Assembly: GCA_015055805.1 (NCBI GenBank)
Contig: SVHN01000009.1
Location: 1-64,000 of the forward strand
From: Clostridiales bacterium
Lineage (GTDB): Bacteria; Bacillota; Clostridia; Christensenellales; Borkfalkiaceae
Length of the DNA: 64,000 nt
Reading direction: 5' to 3'
Below, piece after piece: positions 57,743 to 64,000 of this stretch. The notes beneath the pieces are model-generated. The model saw only the letters and a program-made list of their open reading frames with translations, was not told where the DNA came from and made no database searches. Each line of letters starts with the position of its first letter. The stretch's first letter is position 1. The translations under genes and the position numbers were made by a program.

Positions 57743-58777
57743 TTAAAATTTAATACCGTAAAGATCGGTAGCGTTTTTCCACATAACGTTGTCGATATCT
57801 TCCTTAGAAAGGGTAAGATTTGTCGCGGCTTTCTTGAACGCGCGAAGAATTTCGTAAGTGAAGTTAGTAATATCCTTTTCGTCGGTTTCTCTCATGTGGA
57901 TATCGCCCGTAACGTCGCCGTACATGCCGCGCGGAACAACGTTTACGTACACGCCGTTTTCTGATACACGATACATTCTCATTTTTGCAATCGGCATATC
58001 CGTACCGAACATAACTCTCTTACTACCCATAAGGTCAATACACTTTTCGATAGCGTAAGAATAAGTGTTTGCGCAGAAATCGAACATCATATTCTTGGTG
58101 TTCTTTTGCAAGGTTTCAAGCGCGTCGCCCAAATCTTCTGGACAATATGCTCTTCCGATATGCGCAACTATAAGTTTTACGTTCGGATATTTTTGTTCAA
58201 TCTCTATAAGTTGTTTAACGTTGGTTGGGTTTTTAAGTCTGTCAGGTTTAGAAATATGAAGAACGACTTTCCAACCGTGTTTATCGCAAACCTTTAAGTG
58301 TTCGTGCGGAAGAAAATCAAAGATATCCGCCTCTGCGCCCAAAACAGCAGGATTACAACTGTTAAGGTACGGCTTTAAACCTTGGAAACCGCCTTCAATA
58401 ACAGACTGCTCAATAAACTCCGCGCTATCGCCGTATTTATTCATAAATAATGCGGGATATCCCGACTTTTTAGAGCATTCGGAAACGTATTCGTTGCTCT
58501 TTGGAACGATACCGCTCGGCGTGCCAAACATTACGGGCACGGTCTTTTTGCCGGGGAATAAATCAAGATAGGTCTGTTTTATATCTTCAAGACCACACTG
58601 GTCGTAAACTAGACTAACCCATTTATTTTTCGTTCCCGTCTTAGATTCGTCTCTAGGTTTTTTATGTTCGGGCAAAAATATATGCGTATGTGAGTCCACT
58701 ATTTTATCAGGCAAAAATTCCGCTAATTCTTCTTCCCAAACTTTCTTATCGTAATCTGTTCTTGTAAATCCGTACAT
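57743..58777 (-). CDS. Amidohydrolase_2-family metal-dependent hydrolase (TIM barrel)
   Basis: The 344-residue enzyme has the metal-binding H-x-H in KIVDSHTHIFLPEH near residue 35, KVVLHISKPD, LIVAHIGRAYCPEDL and the Asp in MFGTDMPIAKMRMY. This is the order of Amidohydrolase_2 proteins, which include sugar lactonases and decarboxylases. In this operon a lactone or a sugar-acid derivative is a sensible substrate. ATG 58777 is preferred (AAGGTG upstream) over a longer start. It is first in the minus-strand operon, with a promoter at 58804-58832 and a GAGCG box just upstream of the -35. Confidence 0.82.
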   Translation of the reverse strand: MYGFTRTDYDKKVWEEELAEFLPDKIVDSHTHIFLPEHKKPRDESKTGTKNKWVSLVYDQCGLEDIKQTYLDLFPGKKTVPVMFGTPSGIVPKSNEYVSECSKKSGYPALFMNKYGDSAEFIEQSVIEGGFQGLKPYLNSCNPAVLGAEADIFDFLPHEHLKVCDKHGWKVVLHISKPDRLKNPTNVKQLIEIEQKYPNVKLIVAHIGRAYCPEDLGDALETLQKNTKNMMFDFCANTYSYAIEKCIDLMGSKRVMFGTDMPIAKMRMYRVSENGVYVNVVPRGMYGDVTGDIHMRETDEKDITNFTYEILRAFKKAATNLTLSKEDIDNVMWKNATDLYGIKF

Positions 58778-58803
58778 AATATTACACCTTCTCATTTTTT
58801 TAC

Positions 58804-58850
58804 AGTATAACACCACAAAAAACAACTGTCAAGTAATTTTTGAGCGGTTC
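58804..58850 (-). promoter_or_regulatory. Promoter and DeoR box of the sugar operon
   Basis: On the minus strand TTGACA (58832-58827) and TATACT (58809-58804) are 17 bp apart. TTTTTGAGCGGTTC (58837-58850) lies immediately upstream of the -35 and matches the boxes around the deoR promoter. Confidence 0.8.
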
Positions 58851-58852
58851 AA

Positions 58853-59635
58853 TCATTTTTTTACTATTCTTAAATTTATACCAGCCTGCTTCATTGCCTT
58901 TACACCGTCTTCTGGAAGTTTAGAATCGGTTATTACCACCGAAATATTATCACCCTTTGTAAAGCAAATGACCGCTGCTTTTTTATACTTGTGCGAGTCC
59001 ATAAGGATTATCGAATTATCCGCTCGTTCAATCGCCGTTTCACAAATTTTTGCCGATTCAAAGTCGGTAGTAGTAAACCCGGATATCACGTTATATCCGT
59101 CAGTTCCCAAAATGCATTTATCAAAGTGACAGTCTTTCATTGCCTTTTCCGCCATATATCCGCAAAAATCCTTTCTGTTCGGACGATAAGTTCCACCTAT
59201 AAGCACCACTTCCGCAAGGTCGTTAAGAATATTAATTATCATATACGAATTAGTGAAAACCTTGATATTTTGCACGTTTTTCTGCCTTAACGCCTCGGCG
59301 AGTGCCATACTGAAAAGACACACCGTCGTTCCAGAGTCCAAAAATATTGCGTCGCCGTTTTTAATGAGTTTAACCGCCTCTTCTGCAATCTGCTTTTTTT
59401 CCTTAACGTAAAGTTCTTCCGACGCCTCGTAGCGGTAGAAATTATAGGTGCTGTCGGGAAGGCTTATTTTTCCGTGCGAACGTATGCCTAATCCTTTACT
59501 TTCTATTCTCGTAAATAGTCTTCTTGCCGTAGCCTCGCTTATGCCAAACTTGCGAGTAGCCTCCTTTAAGGTAATACACCCGTTAAGTTGCAATTCTTTA
59601 AGCAGTATATTCTCTCCCGCCTCTGTCTTTTTCAT
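58853..59635 (-). CDS. DeoR-family transcriptional regulator
   Basis: The 260-residue protein has the N-terminal DeoR helix-turn-helix (ITLKEATRKFGISEATARRLFTRIESKGLGIRSHG, about residues 17-52). A C-terminal sugar-phosphate sensor follows (about 75-240) with IFLDSGTTVCLFSMALAEAL and VVLIGGTYRPNRKDFCG. Such proteins repress a sugar operon until its phosphorylated intermediate binds. It lies between the two arms of the sugar locus. Three GAGCG boxes surround its own promoter and one lies upstream of the amidohydrolase operon, consistent with autoregulation and control of both arms. Confidence 0.92.
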   Translation of the reverse strand: MKKTEAGENILLKELQLNGCITLKEATRKFGISEATARRLFTRIESKGLGIRSHGKISLPDSTYNFYRYEASEELYVKEKKQIAEEAVKLIKNGDAIFLDSGTTVCLFSMALAEALRQKNVQNIKVFTNSYMIINILNDLAEVVLIGGTYRPNRKDFCGYMAEKAMKDCHFDKCILGTDGYNVISGFTTTDFESAKICETAIERADNSIILMDSHKYKKAAVICFTKGDNISVVITDSKLPEDGVKAMKQAGINLRIVKK

Positions 59636-59650
59636 TTTTCTTTTCTCCCG

Positions 59651-59711
59651 TTTGAGCGTTTTTGTTTATTATACCCCAAATCGCTCATTTTGTCAATAAA
59701 ACCGCTCAAAA
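59651..59711 (-). promoter_or_regulatory. deoR promoter with three GAGCG operator boxes
   Basis: On the minus strand TTGACA (59696-59691) and TATAAT (59673-59668) are 17 bp apart, both perfect. Boxes: TTTTGAGCGGTTTT (59711-59698) upstream of the -35, AAAATGAGCGATTT (59691-59678) in the spacer, and TTTGAGCGTTTTT (59651-59663, opposite orientation) in the 5' untranslated region. Consensus TTTGAGCGNTTT. Confidence 0.85.
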
Positions 59712-59734
59712 TTTTCCCAAGTTATTAAAAGTTC

Positions 59735-59764
59735 TTGACAAAACGTGCGCTTAAAAATTATGAT
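59735..59764 (+). promoter_or_regulatory. Sigma-A promoter of the TIM-like/YjbQ/DUF4432 operon
   Basis: TTGACA (59735-59740) and TATGAT (59759-59764) are 18 bp apart. The nearest GAGCG box (59698-59711) lies 24 bp upstream of the -35, so shared control with deoR is likely. Confidence 0.75.
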
Positions 59765-59816
59765 TAGATTGAAACTATGTATGAATATATAAAATAAATT
59801 TTTGGAGAACAATACA

Positions 59817-60521
59817 ATGAGAAAGATTAGAACGCCTTTTTTTGAGATCGGAACTAAGAACTACATTTACGGTGACGACGTTTTAGAACTTGCAATGGCT
59901 GCCGACAAAATGGCTGAGAAATACGATATTGACGTATTGATGACCACGCCTTACGCAGATATTAGACGCGTTGCTGAAAACACCAAGAACCTTATTATAA
60001 TCGCGCCGTATATGGATACTTTACGCCCTGGTAGAGGTATGGCGGCAGTACTTCCTGAAAGTTTAAAAGCAGCAGGCGCGCACGGCGTAGTAATAAACCA
60101 TTGCGAAAAGCCGATGAGTCTTCCCCAAATGAAAGAGACCATTGCCCGCGCAAGGGAAATGGACTTTATCGTTTTTGCGTGCGCAGATACTACCGCAGAG
60201 GCTCAAGCATTAGCGCATCTTAACCCCGACATTATTAACCCTGAACCATCAGAGCTTATCGGCGGCAACGGCGGTCAGGTAAGTGATATGGGATTCGTTA
60301 AGAATACCATTGATGCGATTAAGGCTATTAACCCCGATATTTACGTTGAACAAGCGGCAGGTATCACCACGGGAAAACAAGTTTACAATTTTATAATGGC
60401 TGGCTCTGAAGGCGCAGGCGCGGCAAGCGGTATATGTAACGCCAAAGACCCCATCGCTACTATGGAAGAAATGATAAAGGCTACCCGTCAAGCGGCGGAC
60501 GACCTAAAAAAGATAAAATAA
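59817..60521 (+). CDS. Triosephosphate isomerase-like protein
   Basis: The 234-residue TIM-barrel protein resembles archaeal-type or compact triosephosphate isomerases. It has APYMDTLRPGRGMAAVLPE (where TIM has QN.....G..TGE), INHCEK, the Glu-containing INPEPSELIGGNGG, and the C-terminal phosphate loop MAGSEGAGAASGICNA. The catalytic His/Glu arrangement seems kept, but the usual N-terminal NWK is missing. It is probably a specialised isomerase, for example of a four- or five-carbon keto-sugar phosphate, as EryH in erythritol catabolism. ATG 59817 is chosen because GGAG lies nine bases upstream; a TTG at 59802 lacks one. Confidence 0.8.
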   Translation: MRKIRTPFFEIGTKNYIYGDDVLELAMAADKMAEKYDIDVLMTTPYADIRRVAENTKNLIIIAPYMDTLRPGRGMAAVLPESLKAAGAHGVVINHCEKPMSLPQMKETIARAREMDFIVFACADTTAEAQALAHLNPDIINPEPSELIGGNGGQVSDMGFVKNTIDAIKAINPDIYVEQAAGITTGKQVYNFIMAGSEGAGAASGICNAKDPIATMEEMIKATRQAADDLKKIK

Positions 60522-60533
60522 GGAGTGAAAATT

Positions 60534-61028
60534 ATGATTTTCAAGAATAAAATTAAAGTTGAATCCGACCACAAGGAAGTAAGCTTCCACAACGTAACCG
60601 CAGCGGTTAAAGAAACGGTTAAAAATTCGGGTATTAAAGACGGTATCGTCGTAGTATACTCACACCACACCACTTGTTCGGTTATCACCCAAGAGTGTGC
60701 TTTCGATATGAGTATGACTGGAAGAGAAACACTTCAGCAAGACTTAGTTGACGTGTTTGAAAAAATTTGCCCCAGCTATACTAGAGAAGGTTTATATCTA
60801 CACCCCGGTCCTAAGGCGTTAAAGTTTGCAGAAGAACACGGCGAAGATGCGCGCGGCTGCCACAACACCGAGGCACACCTTATATCTTCTATTATCGGCA
60901 GAAACGTAACCGCAGTTATCGACGACGGTGAAATCGACCTTGGCGAATTTGGATTTATTTACTTTATCGACTGGGATAAAACACGTGGCAGAACCAGAAC
61001 GGTTCAAATCATGGTTATAGGCGAGTAA
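60534..61028 (+). CDS. YjbQ/UPF0047 family protein
   Basis: The 164-residue protein has the UPF0047 signature: VVVYSHHTTCSVITQE, the GCHNTEAHLISSIIG region with the conserved His, and DLGEFGFIYFIDWDKTRGRTRTVQIMVIGE. YjbQ homologues show weak thiamine-phosphate synthase-like activity, but their real function is unknown. Its constant place here, between a TIM-like protein and a DUF4432 sugar-binding protein, suggests a role on a phosphorylated sugar. AGGAG lies eight bases before ATG 60534; the gene is 12 bp after the TIM-like gene. Confidence 0.88.
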   Translation: MIFKNKIKVESDHKEVSFHNVTAAVKETVKNSGIKDGIVVVYSHHTTCSVITQECAFDMSMTGRETLQQDLVDVFEKICPSYTREGLYLHPGPKALKFAEEHGEDARGCHNTEAHLISSIIGRNVTAVIDDGEIDLGEFGFIYFIDWDKTRGRTRTVQIMVIGE

Positions 61029-61035
61029 TTATTTT

Positions 61036-61941
61036 ATGGAAAAGAGAAAATTAGGTAACGTAAAACAAATAATGTCCGCTTACGAAATGGAAATCACCAG
61101 CGGAACGGCGACAGGCAAAAAAATTCTGCTTGTAAATAACGGTGCTATGGAAGTTATGTTTAACTGCGACAACGCGCTTGATATCGGTTGGGTTAAATAT
61201 CACGGTCAAAATATTTCTTTCCTTACCAAGAACGGATTTAACAACAACGCTGGTCCGTTCGGGCAAAAGTTTGAAGGCGGTTTTATTTACACCTGTGGTC
61301 TTGACAACGTTAGCAGTTGCGATAAAGAACAGGCTATCCACGGAAGTTTACATTATAGAAAAGCCGAAAACCTTAGGTACGAAGTCGGTGAAGATAAAAT
61401 CGAAGTTTTCGCAACCATATATAATACCCAACTTTTTGGTCAGAACCTTATTCTAAACCGCCACTACACCGTTTTTGAAGATAAAATTCTTCTTGACGAC
61501 ACTATTGAAAACCAAGGCTTTAAGCCAACGGGATACGTCGCGCTTTATCACGTAAACTTTGGCTATCCTTTCCTTGACGAAGGTCTTGAACTCGACTTTA
61601 ACGCGACCAAAACTATTCCTGCAAACGCAAAGTCGGTAAACACCATTGACGATTGCAAAAAAATCGTTGCGCCCCAAGACGAAGGCAGCGAAGACTTGTT
61701 CTTCCATATACTAGATAAAGGCGAAGTTTCATTAAAAAACAACAAACTTAAAATATCTTGCAAAATGGAATACGACGTAAATAAACTTCCCTATCTCGTA
61801 GAGTGGAGAAACCTTTACAGCGGCGATTACGTCTTAGGTATCGAACCGTCAACCGTTCGCTTTGACGAGTTCAAAAGAATAGAACTTAAACCCGAAGAAA
61901 AAGCAAATCTTCAAATATCTTTTTCATTTAATAAATTCTAA
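61036..61941 (+). CDS. DUF4432 aldose-1-epimerase-like protein
   Basis: The 301-residue protein has the galactose mutarotase-like beta-sandwich fold of the DUF4432 family: ALDIGWVKYHGQNISFL, KFEGGFIYTCGLDNVS with Cys and GL, the HGSLHYRKAE histidine, and YHVNFGYPFLDEG. The conserved Asp, His and Glu positions for sugar binding are present. Family members are found in sugar catabolic operons and probably interconvert anomers or similar isomers. Eight bases separate it from YjbQ. A strong terminator follows at 61954. Confidence 0.88.
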   Translation: MEKRKLGNVKQIMSAYEMEITSGTATGKKILLVNNGAMEVMFNCDNALDIGWVKYHGQNISFLTKNGFNNNAGPFGQKFEGGFIYTCGLDNVSSCDKEQAIHGSLHYRKAENLRYEVGEDKIEVFATIYNTQLFGQNLILNRHYTVFEDKILLDDTIENQGFKPTGYVALYHVNFGYPFLDEGLELDFNATKTIPANAKSVNTIDDCKKIVAPQDEGSEDLFFHILDKGEVSLKNNKLKISCKMEYDVNKLPYLVEWRNLYSGDYVLGIEPSTVRFDEFKRIELKPEEKANLQISFSFNKF

Positions 61942-61953
61942 TGAATTTAAGTT

Positions 61954-61987
61954 AAAAGGCAGATACTTCCTTGGTATCTGCCTTTTT
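61954..61987. terminator. Bidirectional intrinsic terminator
   Basis: The 13-bp stem AAAAGGCAGATAC / GTATCTGCCTTTT with a 7-base loop and T run lies between the DUF4432 gene and the convergent MFS gene. Confidence 0.93.
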
Positions 61988-61997
61988 TGTATAACCG

Positions 61998-63230
61998 TTA
62001 TTTATTCTGTGGATTTTTCTTAAAAAACCTTATCATTGCTATCACCACGAATATTCCTATTAACGGGAACAGCGCGTTAGTTAGCATACCGAACTTCATA
62101 GAAAATTCACTTACAGTTAAGCCGAGTGCCGAACTACTTTTTGCCGCGAACTCACTTGATGCAACCTTATCTACTACTACGCCCAAAAGTTGCGGCGCGA
62201 ACGACGAACCGAGATCGCCCCCTACCGCCATAAGCGCAAACGCCGCAACGCTAGGTGCTGGAACTTTTTCTTCCATAAATATCAGCGTTCCCGGCCAAAG
62301 CATTGCCGAGAAAAATCCGACTAAGATACACGATATAAAGGACAAAACCACACTCATTGATACGCCGACCACAACGTAACAGATGGTAGAGCCTATCATA
62401 CTTATAAGCAAGGTCTTACCTATATTCGGCGCAAACTTTGCGTAAAGAACACGAGTTAGCGCAATTAAAAGCGCAAACACCGCAAGCCCTATAACGTCGC
62501 CGAACGCCTTAGGTATTCCAAGCGCAATTTCTGCAAAACTAGATATCCAAGCCGTCATAGTATTTTCCGCGCATGCGCCAAGGAAAATGCAGACGGTACA
62601 CAAGAACAGTCCAAAACTTCTGCCACCTTTTCCCATCGGTTTTTGAGTATTCATTTCGGGGAAAGGCGAAACGCAGAAAAAAACACAAGATATAATAGGA
62701 AGTATAGCAAATATTAAGACTAAATACTGCCAGTTTTCCGTGCCTAAAATATTGAAAAACGCTACGCTTATTCCAACCGACATAACCACGCCCCAACCGT
62801 AGAGCGAGTGAAGAAAACTCATATCCTTTTCCGGCTTATCCGACGGACAAGCGGCAACTATCGGACTTATAAGTACTTCGCAAAGACCCGACGCGACCGA
62901 GAATATCACCGTACCTATTACAAGACCTATAAAGACGTTGTTTGGCATAAGCACGGGAAGCGCGGCGTAAGCAATTAATCCAACCGAAGTTATAAGTGGC
63001 ATTACGCGCACGGTTATCTTGTAATTAAACTTATTAGACAATGCGGTAAACACCAAATCTATCAACATCTGCGTTAAAAAGTTTGCCAAAACGAGCGTTC
63101 CGAGCAGAGTAAACGAGATGTTATACATTTGGTTAAACGTCACAAAAAGCATAGGCGGAACGACAAACACGGACGCCATTGCTGGGTATGAAAAATAACA
63201 CGCGCGACGCGTTGATTTGTAGTTTGTCAT
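61998..63230 (-). CDS. Major facilitator superfamily transporter
   Basis: The 410-residue membrane protein has about 12 helices. The first is near the AxxxSYPAMASVFVVPPMLFV stretch, and the loop between helices 2 and 3 reads LVFTALSNKFNYK. The C-terminal half contains FFSAMLWPGTLIFMEEKVP. It resembles the fucose/galactose permease group (FHS). Being next to the DeoR-controlled locus, it may import the sugar whose catabolism that locus encodes. AGGAGGG precedes the ATG. No GAGCG box is visible upstream, so co-regulation is unproven. Confidence 0.85.
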   Translation of the reverse strand: MTNYKSTRRACYFSYPAMASVFVVPPMLFVTFNQMYNISFTLLGTLVLANFLTQMLIDLVFTALSNKFNYKITVRVMPLITSVGLIAYAALPVLMPNNVFIGLVIGTVIFSVASGLCEVLISPIVAACPSDKPEKDMSFLHSLYGWGVVMSVGISVAFFNILGTENWQYLVLIFAILPIISCVFFCVSPFPEMNTQKPMGKGGRSFGLFLCTVCIFLGACAENTMTAWISSFAEIALGIPKAFGDVIGLAVFALLIALTRVLYAKFAPNIGKTLLISMIGSTICYVVVGVSMSVVLSFISCILVGFFSAMLWPGTLIFMEEKVPAPSVAAFALMAVGGDLGSSFAPQLLGVVVDKVASSEFAAKSSSALGLTVSEFSMKFGMLTNALFPLIGIFVVIAMIRFFKKNPQNK

Positions 63231-63296
63231 ACGGTTTACCCTCCTAAAAACTTTTGCTTTTTATAGCAGCCAAGATATTGTAATACAAATAAATAA

Positions 63297-63326
63297 AAAT
63301 AGCAAACGAATATCGCTTGCTATTTT
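63297..63326 (-). terminator. Intrinsic terminator of the esterase-like gene
   Basis: The stem AAATAGCAA-A-CG / CG-C-TTGCTATTT with one mismatch and a 5-base loop is flanked by A and T runs. It lies between the truncated esterase (stop 63344, minus strand) and the MFS gene. Confidence 0.8.
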
Positions 63327-63343
63327 CTTTTTTATTAGCGTCA

Positions 63344-64000
63344 TTACCAATTAAGTTCTTTCATTATCCTTTTTAGTTCGGGCCAAACGATATCGACGTT
63401 CCACCAATGACCGTGGTGAGTTACTATAAGTTTGCTGTTCTCTTCTGCTCCGACCTTTTTATATACTTCTTTTACCGTTTCGTATCCCCTTTGAACTCCA
63501 CTCACTAAGAAAGACGGATCAAGTTCACCTGTAGTTATTAACAGTTTTCTCGGTGCGATTAAACATGCTAAGTCCTGCATGTCAAAATACTTATACGCAT
63601 GCGGTATATAGTTACAAGAACAATGATAAAATCTAAGTATACTTTCTTTATAAGGGCAGAACGCGCTTGACGGCATACATACCTTTATTCTCTCGTCGTA
63701 GCACGTTGCATAGTACGACGCAGTCCCACCACCAGAGTTGCCTGTTATCACTATCTTATCGGTATCGCACTCGGGGAAGTTAGAAAGCACGTCTATCGCA
63801 CGGCTTATATCCCAACATCTTTCACCGATAACCGTTCTTCCTAAAAGGGTTGCGGTGATTGATTCGTAATAGCAACGCCCTATTCTTTTATCCAGTTGAA
63901 CACGCCTAAAATCGGTATTTTCCGCGCTGCGCTCACCCATTGCCCTTTGCTCAATCGCTAAGGCAATATATCCTTCTTTTGCAGCCTGAATAGCAAACTG
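63344..64000 (-). CDS. Alpha/beta hydrolase (acetyl xylan esterase / dienelactone hydrolase-like), partial
   Basis: This is the C-terminal part of a serine hydrolase; the open frame runs through the right edge without a start codon (the edge reads QFAIQAAKEGYIALAIEQRAMGE). The nucleophile elbow is GNSGGGTAS, the acid residue lies in TTGELDPSF and the His in VTHHGHW, in the normal order. RAIDVLSNFPECDTDKIVI and the QRAMGER stretch point to the acetyl xylan esterase (AXE1/Abhydrolase_7) group, which removes acetyl groups from xylo-oligomers. That would fit the adjacent sugar locus. No statement can be made about a signal peptide. Confidence 0.82.
   Translation of the reverse strand, partial: QFAIQAAKEGYIALAIEQRAMGERSAENTDFRRVQLDKRIGRCYYESITATLLGRTVIGERCWDISRAIDVLSNFPECDTDKIVITGNSGGGTASYYATCYDERIKVCMPSSAFCPYKESILRFYHCSCNYIPHAYKYFDMQDLACLIAPRKLLITTGELDPSFLVSGVQRGYETVKEVYKKVGAEENSKLIVTHHGHWWNVDIVWPELKRIMKELNW

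Overview
The window looks like a chromosomal segment of a low-GC, endospore-forming anaerobe of the Bacillota, probably an uncultured gut-type clostridium. The evidence is the sporulation genes (spoIIGA-sigE, sigG, a ylmC/ymxH-like gene, a spoVB-like flippase), an archaeal-type aspartyl-tRNA synthetase, an iron-type alcohol dehydrogenase, and clean sigma-A promoters with AGGAGG-type ribosome binding sites. I saw no rRNA, tRNA, CRISPR array, prophage or transposase gene. The exact lineage is an inference.

Layout from left to right. 0-4 kb: the end of a sugar kinase gene and two paralogous BcrA/BcrB-type ABC exporter pairs. 4-9.5 kb: an orphan sensory-rhodopsin-transducer (ASRT) homologue, a creatinase-like M24 protein bracketed by two MITE-like repeats, an M81 (MlrC) protein, an AraC regulator and an iron alcohol dehydrogenase. 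9.5-17 kb: a membrane-anchored DUF1508 protein, a repeat-rich spacer, degV, aspS, an SPFH plus ribbon-helix-helix operon, a LysM protein and a spoVB-like gene. 17-25.5 kb: one eight-gene operon (aroF-tyrA-aroB-aroA-aroC-pheA-aroEK-aroQ) that holds the shikimate pathway and the branches to phenylalanine and tyrosine. It is preceded by a consensus promoter, a 19-residue leader peptide with alternating Tyr/Phe codons and a terminator hairpin, which is a classical attenuator layout. 25.5-33 kb: an ABC exporter, YihY, 1-phosphofructokinase-like, EF-G-like, YlmC-like and sigG genes. 33-37 kb: a SipW/TasA-like operon whose signal peptidase carries two copies of an unrecognised domain. 37-41 kb: a beta-decarboxylating dehydrogenase, sigE, spoIIGA and hemW. 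41-47.7 kb: a giant MacB-like ABC protein, lepA, and an Mrr-type nuclease inserted between the lepA promoter and lepA with a duplicated lepA 5' end. 47.7-51 kb: an AraC regulator, an ADP-ribosylglycohydrolase-family protein and a glycerophosphodiesterase. 51-53 kb: an AT-rich module of three uncharacterised genes (TPR-like, YidD-like, zinc-ribbon membrane protein) under a divergent XRE repressor with clear operators. 53-64 kb: a DUF2156 protein, cysK, and a two-armed sugar locus under a DeoR regulator (amidohydrolase, sugar isomerase and FGGY kinase on one side; TIM-like protein, YjbQ and DUF4432 on the other), an MFS transporter and a truncated esterase.

The best candidates for something undescribed are these. 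(1) The Tyr/Phe leader-peptide attenuator of the aromatic operon. (2) Two promoters (SPFH operon, ABC exporter operon) that share the same architecture, with paired 8-bp palindromes placed identically over the -10 box. (3) The nuclease gene coupled to a truncated lepA leader. (4) The XRE-controlled TPR/YidD/zinc-ribbon module. (5) The GAGCG-box DeoR regulon for an unidentified sugar. (6) A family of roughly 105-130 bp palindromic elements whose terminal repeats in two cases supply, and in a third lie next to, the stop codons of flanking genes. All functional statements come from reading the sequence; no database search was run.
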